The position numbers and the translations under genes are program-made. Shown here piece by piece: positions 44,147-54,409 of a DNA stretch of 64,000 nt. The notes under the pieces are model-generated. The model had not been told where the DNA came from and ran no database searches. It saw only the letters and a program-made list of their open reading frames with translations. The stretch comes from Caballeronia sordidicola (GTDB lineage: Bacteria > Pseudomonadota > Gammaproteobacteria > Burkholderiales > Burkholderiaceae): positions 1 to 64,000 of the forward strand of contig NZ_JNFG01000023.1 of the NCBI RefSeq assembly GCF_000729995.1, given 5' to 3'. The first letter of the stretch is position 1. Each line of letters begins with the position of its first letter.

Positions 44147-47100
44147 TTACGCAAGGGTCAGCGAAACCGCACTCGCGACCCGTGGCATCCCGATCTCGAC
44201 GCTGTGCTCGCGCCCATCGTCGATCAAGCGCACCTCTGCGTTCGATTGCAACACGCCATCGAGAACGAGACGCTGCACACCATCACCCGAGGACTGGTCG
44301 ACTGAAATACGAAACAGCGTCTTGCCGAAGCGGTAGCTCAACTCAAACGACTGCCAGTCGGCCGGCAGCAACGGTGTGACACTCAAGCGGTCGCCCCTGA
44401 CCCGCAGCCCAAGCAACGACTCAACCAGCAGCCGGTACATCCAGGCTGCCGAACCTGTGTACCAGCTCCACCCGCCCCTGCCCGCATGCGGGCTTACGCC
44501 ATATACATCGGCTGTCATCACATACGGTTCGACCTTGTATTGTTCGATCGAGCGAGCGTTGTTGCCGTGAAGGACAGGGTTGATCATCCGCAGCAGTTCC
44601 CAGGCACGCTCACGGTCGCCCAGCGCGGCGAACGCCATCGTCGCCCAGATTGCTGCGTGCGTGTATTGACCGCCGTTTTCGCGTACGCCCGGGACGTATC
44701 CCTTGATATAACCTGGATCGACGGCTGATCGATCGAATGGAGGATCGAGAAGCTGGATCAGCCCGGCGTCACGTTTGACGAGGTAGCGATCGAGCGAAGC
44801 CATCGCCTCCAGCTGTCGTTCGTCCGAACCTGCTCCCGACAGCACGGACCAGCTTTGCGCGATCGAATCAATTCTGCACTCTTCATTGCCGGCGGATCCG
44901 AGCGGCGTGCCATCGTCGAAATACGCCCGCCTATACCACTCGCCATCCCAGCCATGCGCTTCAAGGTTGGTTTGCAGCAAGACCGCGTGGTCGTGGCAAC
45001 GGCCGGCGAAGGCGGTGTCATCGTGAGCCTTTGCCGTTTCAGCGAATCTTAGTAGGACGTCGTAGAGGAAGAAACCAAGCCACACGCTTTCACCGCGACC
45101 CTGCGCCCCCACGCGATTCATGCCGTCATTCCAGTCACCGCAGCCGATCAGCGGCAGCCCATGCGCACCCTGCGTCAGACCGTGTTCAATCGCCCGCACA
45201 CAATGTTCGTAAAGTGTTTCGACCAGCGCCGAGCGTCCCGGCAAATCGTAATAAGAGTCCTCGCCCGGATTGACCGGCCGCCCTTCGATGTAACCGATCC
45301 GCTCATCGAGCACGCTCATGTCGCCAGTGATGCACACGTAGCGGCTCGTTGCCACGGCGAGCCACAGGTAGTCATCGGAGCAATCGGTACGTACGCCGCG
45401 ACCGAGCGGCGGATGCCACCAGTGCTGCACATCGCCCTCTGGAAACTGGTGAGCGGCGCACAGCAGGAGATGCTCGCGGGCAAGTTGCGGCGTGGCATGG
45501 ATCATCGCCATGGAATCCTGCAACTGGTCCCGAAAGCCGAACGCGCCGCCGGACTGGTAATAACCGCTGCGTGCCCAGAACCGGCAGGCTATGACCTGAT
45601 ACATCAGCCAGCCGTTCACGAGCACGTCGACCGCCGGCTCGGGCGTCCTGACCTGCACCTGCCCTAGCGTCGCCTGCCAGTGCTTGCGCACCGCATCGAG
45701 CGCGTTGGCCGCGGCAACCGCGCCGCGAAACTCTTTCGCGATGCCGCGCGCGGACAGTGCGTCATGCGCCGCGCCCATCCGGAAAACGACCTCGTGAGTG
45801 TCACCATCGGCCAGATCGAAGTCCGCCTTGAGCGCCGCACACGGGTCGAGTCCGGCACCCGCGTGTCCTGACAGACGCGCCTGGCGCATGGCAGCGGGCG
45901 CCCGCAGGCTGCCGTTGCGACCGATAAATTCACGGCGGTCGCAGGTGAAGCCCGCCACCGTGTCGTCAACTGCGAAGAACGCGACGCGGCCACCGAACTC
46001 CATCGAATAATCGTTGCGGGAAAAGAGCGCTCCGCTAAGCGGATCGGCCTCGGTGACGATATGCATGGCGGATTTCTCGCGCAGTTCGCCAAGCGTCCAC
46101 TCGACGTAGCCGGTGGCTGAAAGGCGTCGTGCGCGTCCCGACACGTTGCGGATCTTGAGCACCGAAAATTTGACGGGTGCGTGTAGCGCGACATACATCC
46201 ACAGCTCTGAACGGATGCCATCTTCCTCATGCTCGAACACGCTGTAGCCGAAGCCGTGGCGAGTCGTGTACGTGCCGTTGCCGCGCCGGGGCAACGGCGT
46301 GGGCGACCAATAGTGTCCACTCTCCTCGTCGCGCAGGTATAAGGCTTCGCCGCTCGTGTCGCCGACCGGATCGTTAGCCCACGGAGTCAGTCTGAATTCG
46401 TGGGCGTTCTCGCTCCATGTATAGGCCCCTCCGCTCTCCGAGACGACCGTGCCGAAGCCCGGGTTCGCAAGCACGTTGGCCCATGGCGCGGGGGTCGTGT
46501 GACCCGGCTCCAGCTTGATGACGTACTCGGTGCCGTCGGCTGAAAAACCGCCATATGCGTTCTGCAGAATCAACGCGTCTGCCCGCGTCCGTGCATGCAC
46601 CCCGGGCAACCGGCTGGCAATATAGTCGCTCACCGGTTCGAAAGGAACGGCGATCGTATCCGGGCGCCGGCGCTCGACTTGCTCGGCCAGGCTGCCCCGC
46701 GTGTCGGCGACAATAATGCGTGCCACCGCCTGCATCAGGTCACGGTCCTCGCGTGACAATTGCTGCGCAGGCCGAACAAAAATTCCACCAGGCCGATCTA
46801 TCAGGTTCGCTTCCGTGCCGGAGGCGATCAGGCCCATGATCAGGTCCTGCAGGTTCTGGCGATAGCCGGCGTGGTCCTCGTTCCAGATGACCAGGTCGAC
46901 GGCGAGCCCTTTCTGGCGCCAGTAGGCATGCGCCTGCACCATCTGCCGGACCAGCTCGATGTTAGCCATGTCGGTGATCTGCAGCAGCACGATAGGCAGG
47001 TCACCCGAGATCGACTGGCCCCACAAGCCGGACTGGTTACGCCGGTTGGCGACCAGCACGCCAGCCTCGGCACGCAACGACGCGTTTGCGTAGATGATCG

Positions 47101-50100
47101 ATGCCGCCATCTGCTCGTAGAGCCGCGCATCGGACACCGTGGCGTTCATCTGCCGCAGCGACACCTGGCTATGCGTCCAGGCCAGGTCGAAGACACGGTC
47201 GGCGAGTTGCCGGTCGCGGTATTTGTTGATCAGGTGCAGGCAGCCGTCGCGGCTGTCGCTGATGCCTGTCACGAAATCGATCGTCGCCGTCTGCCCCGGG
47301 TTGAGCGTAATCCGGCAGCGAATTGAAACGATGGGGTCCAGCACCGACCCGGCGCTGTTCGAGAGCCGGCCCTGGGTGTCGGAGCCGTCATCCATCGCGG
47401 CGGGATGAACCACGGTCCTTCCCCGGCCGATAAAACGCGCCCGGTCGGTCTCGTAGGAAATCGCGTCGATGTCCACTCCGTGCGCCGCGAGCAGATGACA
47501 CATCCACGGCACCGCTTCCTTGCTCGAACGAGCCCGTCGCGTGCACAGGATGGCTTGCAACGGCTCCAGCAGTTCGGTCTGCACGAACAGGTTGCTGAAG
47601 GCGCGATGCGCCGCGTCGGCCGCGGCGGGCGCGAGCACCACCTCGCCATAGCTCGTCAGTTCAATCGTGCGCCGCACCCGTGCGCGATTCGTGATGCGAA
47701 GGCGTCGCAACTCGATATCGTCTTCCGGCGACACCACGATCTCGGTATGCGAGTCGAAGTCGCGTTCACGCACGCGGAACTCGGCGCGCGCGTCAGAGAA
47801 AATGGCTTCGTAGAGATCGGGACGCCTGAGTGTCGGCTGATGTGCGCTCGACCAGAACTCGCCGCTTGCCACGTCGCGCAGATAACAGAACATGCCCCAG
47901 TTGTCGGACGTGATGTCCTCGCGCCAGCGTGTCACCGATAGATCACCGCACAGGCTGTAGCCGCCGCCGGCGCTACTGACCATCACGTGATAGCGGCCGT
48001 TCGACAGCAGTTGCACGGAAGGCCTCGGGCGGTCGGGGTCGGTGAAGATCCGCAGCTTGGTCTCCGCAATGAGCGCGGCCGCATCGACGGCAGGCAGGCC
48101 CGGGGTCGGCAGATATTCGGTTGCGGTCTTCGGAATACGCTCCTGCAGCAGCAGGGTCGTGGCCTTGAACTGCGGGTCGGATTCGAAGCGGCGTTGCATC
48201 GGTTGCCCGAGCAGGCAGCTCGCCATCGACAACAGGCTCATGCCCTGGTGATGCGCCATGTACGACTGGATCACCACCGAGGTCTGGCCGCGCGGCACGC
48301 GTGCCTGAGTATGGTCGATAGCTTCGTACAGACCGTAGCGACCGGCTGCTCCCGTTGTTGCCAGACGCTGCAAGTTACGGCAAGCGGCTTCCGGGGTCAC
48401 CATCAACGCGAGCGCAGTGGCGTAGGGCGCGATGACAACGTCGTCACCGAGTCCGCGCTTCAGGCCGAGACCTGGAACGCCGAACGCGCGGTACTGGTAG
48501 TTCAACTGGGCGTCGAGCACGTTGTAGCCCGACTCGGACACCCCCCATGGCACGCCCAGTTGATGACCGTACTCGATCTGCCGGGCAACCGCTGCGCGGC
48601 AGGTCTGGTCGAGCAAGGTGCCTTCATAGCTCGGCATGACCAGCATGGGCATCAGGTATTCGAACATCGAACCGGTCCACGAGAGCAGGACCGGGACGCC
48701 TCCGGTACTCGTGAGCAAACGTCCCAGTGTGAACCAGCTCTCTTGCGGTAACTGGCCCTGCGCGATCGCCACGAAGTTGGTCAAGCGCGCCTCGGACGCG
48801 AGCAGGTCGTAGAAACCGGCATCCAGACGCCGCTCGTCCACGTTGTAGCCAATGCTCAACAACTCGCGGTTGATATCATAGAGGAACCTGAAATCCATCA
48901 TCGCCATATCGCCGGAGAGTTCTGCCAGCCGGTTGACTTGCGCGATGCGATCGATCGCTGCGCTGCGTACTTCGATGGCGCGTGCCGTGGCCGACTCGGG
49001 CCACAGGTTCACGTCGAGCTGCGCAAGCTGCCGGAACGTCGGCAAACCTGGAAGCGCATCGGCGGCTGGCGGCAGGTCGAAACGGTCAAGCTCGCCGGCG
49101 ATGTCACGGCATTGCGCCGACAGCGCTTTTGACCAGAAGAAAAGATCGCTATCCGCGGGACCTTTGATCTCGTGCGCGAGCGTTGCGGCCAGGGCCAATA
49201 CCTCATGCATGGCTGCAACTGCTTCGGCCGAAGTGCGCGGCGGGCTTGCCGACGCTGCTTTCAACTGAGCCTCGAAGGGCGCAAATGCCTGGAGATCAAA
49301 CTCTGCTACGTGTGCCGCCGCGCGATAAGCGTCGAGCGTATCGGCGAGACCGGCGAACATGCGCGGACTGAATACCGGCTCGTCCGCCACCTCCAGCAGC
49401 CCGCGGCTCAACGTCATCAGATGGCCGGCAAGATTGCCGCTATCGACCGTGGATACATAACGCGGTGCAAGCGTCTGCAATGTACCCGTGTCGTACCAGT
49501 TGAAGAAATGATTGCGATAACGCTCGAGGCCATCCATGGTCGCGAGCGTCTCGCCGATGCGCGCGAGCATTCGCCCTGCGCTCAGATAACCAAAATCGAA
49601 AGCCGCGAGGTGCGCGAGCAGGCCCATGCCCATGTTGGTAGGAGACGTACGGCGCGCCACGGTCATTGCGCCCGTAGTGGGTACTTCCTGGATATTGTCG
49701 GGCGGCAGCCAGTGGTCTTGTGGTCCGACATAGTCGTCGAAAAAGGCCCACGTCTTGCGGGCAAGTCCGCGCAGAAAACGCGTCTCGGCGGCAGCCAGGG
49801 CGCCCCGGTTCTGGACGGGAGGACGGCTGATCCACCAGGCAAGCAGCGGAGACAGAATCCACAGCAACGCGAACGGCGCGAGCACCACCAGAGTTCCCGG
49901 TGTCCTGATGAACGACAGGACCAGACCGGCACCGAGCAGCGGGCCAATCCACATCTGCCGGTACAGCGACTTCGGATCGTTGGTTGCGACCCGCTCCACT
50001 TCACGGGATGCGTTCCATTGCAGCAACTTGCGCTTGCTGAACACGATGCGCCAGAGCGTGCGCACGATGGCATCCAGACTGTAGTGCGCCTCGTGAGGCA

Positions 50101-52831
50101 GCCATGCAAGAGCGAGCATTGTGCGCGCCAGATGACGGCCGGCCGATTGTGCGGTCAACGCCACGTGCCGGCGCAGCGGCATGTCGTGCGGCTTCTGGAG
50201 GAGCTCGATCAGGCTGGCGGCCAGCGGCATGCTGAATGTCAATGCCACCACGCCGATGGTCCATGCGACAGGCTGCCATCCGCTTATCCACCCCATCAAC
50301 ACCATGGCGAGACCAGCGACGGGCGAGGCGCTACGGCGCAGGTTGTCGAACAGTTTCCAGCGCGACAGCAAGGAAAGAGGATTACGCGCCAGGCCGCCAT
50401 GTTCAGTGGGCGCCCACGGAAAGATCCACGGCAGCAATTGCCAGTCACCGCGAATCCACCGGTGCCGCCGGTTGACGTCGGCGCTGTAGCGGGCCGGATA
50501 CTCCTCGTACAGATACACATCACTCAGCAGGCCCGCTCGTGCGTAGCAGCCTTCTATGAGGTCATGGCTCAGGATCCGGTTGTCAGGAAAACGCCCCTCC
50601 ACGGCCTGCTCGAACGCATCGAGTTCGTAGATCCCCTTGCCGATGAACGACCCTTCGTGGAACAGGTCCTGATAGACGTCCGAAGCGGCGCGGGTGTAGG
50701 GATCGATACCGGCATCGCCACCGAACAGCTGCGCATACGCCGAGCGCGCCGTGCTCGGAAGACTGATCCCCACGCGCGGCTGAAGAATCGCATGGCCCGA
50801 GCTCACGCGCTGCTTGTCCGCGTCATAGACTGCTGCATTCAGCGGATGCGCGATCGCGCCAATAAACTGGCTGGCTGCGTCACGCGGGAGCTGGGTGTCC
50901 GTATCGAGCGTAATGACGTATCGCACGCGTGGCAACGCCGCAATGTCCCCCACGATCAACGAGAAACGATCGCTCCCCGTGCCACGCAGCAGCGCATCGA
51001 GTTCGGCGATCTTGCCGCGCTTTCGCTCATGCCCCATCCAGATTTTTTCGATGGCGTTCCAGCGTCGCGGGCGATGAAACAGGAAGAAACGGTCACCCTG
51101 GGTGTCCGGATATTTTTCATTCAAGGCTTCAATGCTCAGCCGTGCGCGCAACATCAGTGCGGCGTCTTCGTCGCGGCTCTCGGAAGCCGAATCCATGAAG
51201 TCGGTCAGCAGGCTGAAATGCAGATGCGGATCGCGATTCGCCAGGAAGCGTACTTCCAGCCCCTCCGCCAGATCCTCGACGTCTTGCGCGTTGCCGATCA
51301 GCGACGGGATCACGACGAGGGTGCGCATCTGCGCCGGAATCCCCTTGCTGAAGTCGAGGCGTGGCAGCCAGTCGGGCTGCACCGTCAGCGTGACGAACCA
51401 GTTGACGAAGTCGATAGCAACGCGGCTGGTCATCAGCAGCACCGGCACGGCGAGCACGGTCAGCAAACCGCCCTGCCATCCGTGATGACGCGCTGCATCG
51501 AGGAAGGGCCACCCGAACAGGATCGTGATCAGCGCCGCCAGTGCCAGGTAGATGGGCAACGGCGCACGGCGCAAGATGCGCCGCCACGCTTCGAGCGCAT
51601 TCACCTTCGCCTCGACGTGCCGTTCAAGCCCGCCGACACCATCGCGCAAGAGATAGAACCCGACGTGATGTTCAACACCGCGGCCCGTGTCCGATTCAAC
51701 CGCTCCCTTCGCCAGGTCGATCGCGGCGCGCGCCACCGTTTCTTCCGGGCGCCGGCTCGCGCGCGCGAGCCGTTCTACGCTGTGCCGGTAACGGTCGCGC
51801 GTGGCGAAATCCATTGCCCGGTAAATATTGGCAGGATCTTCGCTCAGGATCTGTTCCACGATGCTCGTGCTTTCGACGAAATCGCGCCAGTCGGTCGCGG
51901 AGAGCAAGCGCAGGCTGCTGATGCTGTTGCTGATCGACACCTGGTCTGCTGCCTGCTGCTGCGCCTCCAGTTGCACCATCCGGTCGATGCTCAGGCCCGA
52001 CTCCGATAACAATTGTTCGATCCACGTCAGCGGCAGTGCCAGCGTTGCGCTCTGGCCTTGCAGACGTCGCGCGAGCTCGGCCACGAAGGAACTGGCCATC
52101 GGCGGGTTCGAGCGTGCCATGTCGGCAACCGTCAGCACCACGCTTTTCGGGTCTTGCCCAGCCGTCTCGGTCATCCGGTCGGCCCAATACCCGGCAAGAT
52201 TGCGATCGTCGAGATCGGTCGTCACGCGACTTGCCACGCGGCGCAGATTCTCGATCAATGCGAGCCGCAACATGATGGGAATCGCCCAGAGTTCGCCGAG
52301 GGTGAGCGGCGTGGCGGTCTGATAGGCAGTGATAAAGCGGGTGAGACTTTCGACATTGACGCGGCCGTCGCCGTGCGAGATTGTCTCCAGCGCAATGCCG
52401 TACACGCGCGGCAATTCGTGAGACGGTCCATCGGCCAGACGCGGTAATTCGCGGCTATAACCCTTAGGAAGATGGTGCCGCGCAATACGAATCTGCTCCG
52501 CGATCAGGTAGTAATTGTCGAGCAGCCACTCCGCTGCGGGGGTGACCCTATAGCTGTTGAGCGTGGCTTTCGTGAGGCGTTCGTACGCACTTAGCAGCGT
52601 GGCTTCATTATTCGTGAGGCGTGGCAGCAGATGATCCAGCCCTGCACCCGTACTTAACCGATGCTGCCCCGCAAGCCGCACCCCGTGCAGTTCCATCTGG
52701 TCCGCGCTGAACAGTTCGGCACGCAGTGCGGGCTCTTGAGGCAAGCGGCGAGATGCGCTCTTCCATCGTGCGAACGCCCGCAAAAGCGATCCAGGTTTGA
52801 GCGGTAAATAAGAACGGGAAAAGGCCATCAT
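44147..52831 (-). CDS. ndvB: Cyclic beta-1,2-glucan synthase (GT84-GH94)
   Basis: A giant protein of 2,894 residues, the usual size for NdvB/ChvB. It initiates, elongates and cyclizes osmoregulated periplasmic beta-1,2-glucan. The N-terminal third is helical and membrane-bound, with TM pairs near 440-500, 820-860 and 1000-1050. GT84 catalytic elements are LDTDTQLP (643 and 645 as the DxD) and RRHRWIRGDWQ. The C-terminal half is a GH94-type phosphorylase with GCGDWNDGMNRVG (Asp2566/2569), which sets chain length. ATG 52831 is chosen; 52828 is equally possible, and the frame to 52960 is not family-like. A mixed beta-1,2/1,3 product cannot be excluded. A giant opposite-strand open frame is only a shadow. 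Confidence 0.93.
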   Translation of the reverse strand: MMAFSRSYLPLKPGSLLRAFARWKSASRRLPQEPALRAELFSADQMELHGVRLAGQHRLSTGAGLDHLLPRLTNNEATLLSAYERLTKATLNSYRVTPAAEWLLDNYYLIAEQIRIARHHLPKGYSRELPRLADGPSHELPRVYGIALETISHGDGRVNVESLTRFITAYQTATPLTLGELWAIPIMLRLALIENLRRVASRVTTDLDDRNLAGYWADRMTETAGQDPKSVVLTVADMARSNPPMASSFVAELARRLQGQSATLALPLTWIEQLLSESGLSIDRMVQLEAQQQAADQVSISNSISSLRLLSATDWRDFVESTSIVEQILSEDPANIYRAMDFATRDRYRHSVERLARASRRPEETVARAAIDLAKGAVESDTGRGVEHHVGFYLLRDGVGGLERHVEAKVNALEAWRRILRRAPLPIYLALAALITILFGWPFLDAARHHGWQGGLLTVLAVPVLLMTSRVAIDFVNWFVTLTVQPDWLPRLDFSKGIPAQMRTLVVIPSLIGNAQDVEDLAEGLEVRFLANRDPHLHFSLLTDFMDSASESRDEDAALMLRARLSIEALNEKYPDTQGDRFFLFHRPRRWNAIEKIWMGHERKRGKIAELDALLRGTGSDRFSLIVGDIAALPRVRYVITLDTDTQLPRDAASQFIGAIAHPLNAAVYDADKQRVSSGHAILQPRVGISLPSTARSAYAQLFGGDAGIDPYTRAASDVYQDLFHEGSFIGKGIYELDAFEQAVEGRFPDNRILSHDLIEGCYARAGLLSDVYLYEEYPARYSADVNRRHRWIRGDWQLLPWIFPWAPTEHGGLARNPLSLLSRWKLFDNLRRSASPVAGLAMVLMGWISGWQPVAWTIGVVALTFSMPLAASLIELLQKPHDMPLRRHVALTAQSAGRHLARTMLALAWLPHEAHYSLDAIVRTLWRIVFSKRKLLQWNASREVERVATNDPKSLYRQMWIGPLLGAGLVLSFIRTPGTLVVLAPFALLWILSPLLAWWISRPPVQNRGALAAAETRFLRGLARKTWAFFDDYVGPQDHWLPPDNIQEVPTTGAMTVARRTSPTNMGMGLLAHLAAFDFGYLSAGRMLARIGETLATMDGLERYRNHFFNWYDTGTLQTLAPRYVSTVDSGNLAGHLMTLSRGLLEVADEPVFSPRMFAGLADTLDAYRAAAHVAEFDLQAFAPFEAQLKAASASPPRTSAEAVAAMHEVLALAATLAHEIKGPADSDLFFWSKALSAQCRDIAGELDRFDLPPAADALPGLPTFRQLAQLDVNLWPESATARAIEVRSAAIDRIAQVNRLAELSGDMAMMDFRFLYDINRELLSIGYNVDERRLDAGFYDLLASEARLTNFVAIAQGQLPQESWFTLGRLLTSTGGVPVLLSWTGSMFEYLMPMLVMPSYEGTLLDQTCRAAVARQIEYGHQLGVPWGVSESGYNVLDAQLNYQYRAFGVPGLGLKRGLGDDVVIAPYATALALMVTPEAACRNLQRLATTGAAGRYGLYEAIDHTQARVPRGQTSVVIQSYMAHHQGMSLLSMASCLLGQPMQRRFESDPQFKATTLLLQERIPKTATEYLPTPGLPAVDAAALIAETKLRIFTDPDRPRPSVQLLSNGRYHVMVSSAGGGYSLCGDLSVTRWREDITSDNWGMFCYLRDVASGEFWSSAHQPTLRRPDLYEAIFSDARAEFRVRERDFDSHTEIVVSPEDDIELRRLRITNRARVRRTIELTSYGEVVLAPAAADAAHRAFSNLFVQTELLEPLQAILCTRRARSSKEAVPWMCHLLAAHGVDIDAISYETDRARFIGRGRTVVHPAAMDDGSDTQGRLSNSAGSVLDPIVSIRCRITLNPGQTATIDFVTGISDSRDGCLHLINKYRDRQLADRVFDLAWTHSQVSLRQMNATVSDARLYEQMAASIIYANASLRAEAGVLVANRRNQSGLWGQSISGDLPIVLLQITDMANIELVRQMVQAHAYWRQKGLAVDLVIWNEDHAGYRQNLQDLIMGLIASGTEANLIDRPGGIFVRPAQQLSREDRDLMQAVARIIVADTRGSLAEQVERRRPDTIAVPFEPVSDYIASRLPGVHARTRADALILQNAYGGFSADGTEYVIKLEPGHTTPAPWANVLANPGFGTVVSESGGAYTWSENAHEFRLTPWANDPVGDTSGEALYLRDEESGHYWSPTPLPRRGNGTYTTRHGFGYSVFEHEEDGIRSELWMYVALHAPVKFSVLKIRNVSGRARRLSATGYVEWTLGELREKSAMHIVTEADPLSGALFSRNDYSMEFGGRVAFFAVDDTVAGFTCDRREFIGRNGSLRAPAAMRQARLSGHAGAGLDPCAALKADFDLADGDTHEVVFRMGAAHDALSARGIAKEFRGAVAAANALDAVRKHWQATLGQVQVRTPEPAVDVLVNGWLMYQVIACRFWARSGYYQSGGAFGFRDQLQDSMAMIHATPQLAREHLLLCAAHQFPEGDVQHWWHPPLGRGVRTDCSDDYLWLAVATSRYVCITGDMSVLDERIGYIEGRPVNPGEDSYYDLPGRSALVETLYEHCVRAIEHGLTQGAHGLPLIGCGDWNDGMNRVGAQGRGESVWLGFFLYDVLLRFAETAKAHDDTAFAGRCHDHAVLLQTNLEAHGWDGEWYRRAYFDDGTPLGSAGNEECRIDSIAQSWSVLSGAGSDERQLEAMASLDRYLVKRDAGLIQLLDPPFDRSAVDPGYIKGYVPGVRENGGQYTHAAIWATMAFAALGDRERAWELLRMINPVLHGNNARSIEQYKVEPYVMTADVYGVSPHAGRGGWSWYTGSAAWMYRLLVESLLGLRVRGDRLSVTPLLPADWQSFELSYRFGKTLFRISVDQSSGDGVQRLVLDGVLQSNAEVRLIDDGREHSVEIGMPRVASAVSLTLA

Positions 52832-53163
52832 TGTCCAAAATTGCAGACTGGCGAACTGTCGGCATGGTGCGCGAAGCTGCGTGGCTGGCGTGGGGAGTGG
52901 AGTCGGGGAAGCGAGCGCTTGCGGCGAGCGCCAACGCGTCCCCTGAACATCGCACGTCAAAGTCGACGCGAGCGTTTGAAGCGGTGAAAGCTACCGCGAG
53001 CTAACGCGGCTGCCGCGCCGTGCGCTCGGTGTTCACCGGCTCACGGAGGGGATCGCCACGGGCTCGGGTGGCGGGACGCGGGAATCCCTGCGGGGACTCC
53101 CCGCAGGGATTCCCCTTTATATGAACGGCAACGCCCGATGAAACGTGGCGGCTCTTTAGCTCT
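52832..53163. other. ndvB upstream region with a perfect hairpin
   Basis: About 330 bp between ndvB and the small hypothetical gene upstream. It contains the very strong inverted repeat at 53081-53113 (separate entry) and otherwise no gene. Confidence 0.5.
53081..53113. terminator. Perfect 15-bp hairpin between hypothetical gene and ndvB
   Basis: GGAATCCCTGCGGGG pairs exactly with CCCCGCAGGGATTCC around a 3-base loop. It lies 50 bp past the stop of the upstream minus-strand gene. A T-run is lacking on the minus strand; on the plus strand CCTTTATAT follows. It could terminate the upstream gene, act as an RNA stabiliser, or be an attenuator in the ndvB leader. Confidence 0.55.
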
Positions 53164-53484
53164 TTAGTCGAATGGGCGGACGAACACATCCCGCCTGGCC
53201 GGATCGGAGACAAACTTGAACAACGACATCCCGGCAGGTTTGGCTTTCAGGTCACCATTAATGGCGGTGTGTACGGCCTTGAAGGTCTGCCCGACAGCAT
53301 CGCTCAGTCCGTTTGTCCCGGCGAGGATAGGCGCCCGGGCACAATAATCCCGGACAAACGTATTTCCCGACGCTTGCAACAGTGAAACCATGACTTCGAA
53401 GTCAGTGCCGTGTATGCGATGGCTCACAACCAACTTCCCTTCTCCGTGCCCGGCTAGCAACTCTTCAACGATCTGGCGATTCAT
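53164..53484 (-). CDS. Hypothetical protein
   Basis: A 106-residue soluble protein starting MNRQIVEELLAGHGEGKLVV and ending in FVSDPARRDVFVRPFD. AAAGGAGAAG lies about 12 bases before the ATG. Mixed alpha/beta, no membrane segments. It precedes ndvB on the same strand, separated by the 15-bp hairpin. No family recognised. Confidence 0.65.
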   Translation of the reverse strand: MNRQIVEELLAGHGEGKLVVSHRIHGTDFEVMVSLLQASGNTFVRDYCARAPILAGTNGLSDAVGQTFKAVHTAINGDLKAKPAGMSLFKFVSDPARRDVFVRPFD

Positions 53485-53695
53485 TTCTACTGACTTCTCC
53501 TTTGGCCGTCATACAGCGACGCTGCAAGACCGGCACCCGCGACTGATGCTGGCGCAGTGGGTGCCTTCTTTAGGGGAACACAAATCGGCCGCTTAAAGGC
53601 AATTCTTTTTAAAGACCGCATTCTTGCGCTTGTCACGCGTTAGTCACAGAAGTGGCAAAACGCACTGGTTCGCGCATTTCGGAGGCATATTAACG

Positions 53696-53803
53696 ATGAA
53701 AACACGCAAAACAACGTTAAAGAATCAATTAAGCGGTGCGCTTGGCGATCGTCTTCGAGCGCTCGCTTTGGCGCAGGCACCCAATCATTCATTGCCCGTA
53801 TAG
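53696..53803 (+). CDS. Candidate 35-residue basic microprotein
   Basis: ATG 53696 is preceded by GGAGG with nine bases of spacing and opens a frame of 35 codons (MKTRKTTLKNQLSGALGDRL, then RALALAQAPNHSLPV). It is basic at the front with an amphipathic helix LSGALGDRLRALALAQ. It could be a real microprotein or a leader peptide for the next gene at 53946. No homology can be judged from sequence this short. Confidence 0.35.
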   Translation: MKTRKTTLKNQLSGALGDRLRALALAQAPNHSLPV

Positions 53804-53945
53804 AAATTGAATGCCGCCGCGAGCGCTCCCGGCAAAAATTCGACATTTCACTTTGCGAACCCTCGTGCCCGCTTATTGCCGGCTCTTGATAGAATTGATT
53901 CGGTCAATGGTTGCTTAACGATTGATCACACCATTGGAGTTCAAT

Positions 53946-54182
53946 TTGGCAACGTACGAAGTCGATTTTTTCCATAGCTCGGCAGAATCGCCGGAAACTT
54001 ACAACCAGCACGTCACCAACCACACAGTCTCGGGCGTCCCGGACTATCTGCTTGGTGAAGCCGCAGTAGCGCACATCACCGCCCGCTTGCTGCATGACAA
54101 CCCTAGCTTCAGGCGGATCCGTAATCTGAGAATCCTGAACACGGGCGTTTCACCGAATTCAAGCAAGCCGGGTGGCGAGTGA
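53946..54182 (+). CDS. Small hypothetical protein, TTG start
   Basis: A 78-residue frame beginning at TTG 53946, six bases after GGAG; a TTG at 53922 is the only earlier start and lacks a site. The protein (ATYEVDFFHSSAESPETYNQ ... YLLGEAAVAHITARLLHDNP) is balanced in composition, without membrane segments. No family recognised. Confidence 0.45.
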   Translation: MATYEVDFFHSSAESPETYNQHVTNHTVSGVPDYLLGEAAVAHITARLLHDNPSFRRIRNLRILNTGVSPNSSKPGGE

Positions 54183-54409
54183 ATCGGTTTCAGGCTGGCT
54201 TCAAGGCCTAAGGGTTGCACGGGTCAAAGCCGATTTTGGTCGTTCCTGGAATTGATACTGAGCGCTCCGCCGATGACCGATGAGTTAATCAGGCTGGTTC
54301 ATCGAGCGGGTTCATCGATCGCGCTCGTCCATCAAACGCCAAAACACGCTCCCCGCCTGCACACCGATCAAGCCGCGCATATTAAACGCTTGCATGCGAC
54401 TGTCGTAGC

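Noticed and set aside
49172..52009. A 945-codon open frame on the plus strand, opposite ndvB
   Set aside because: It mirrors ndvB codons in a GC3-rich gene, has Arg/Gln/His-rich low-quality composition and no domains. It is a shadow frame.
53900..53913. TTGATTCGGTCAAT near the small TTG-start gene as an FNR box
   Set aside because: The second half-site is offset by one base (TTGAT-N3-GTCAA), so it does not fit TTGAT-N4-ATCAA.
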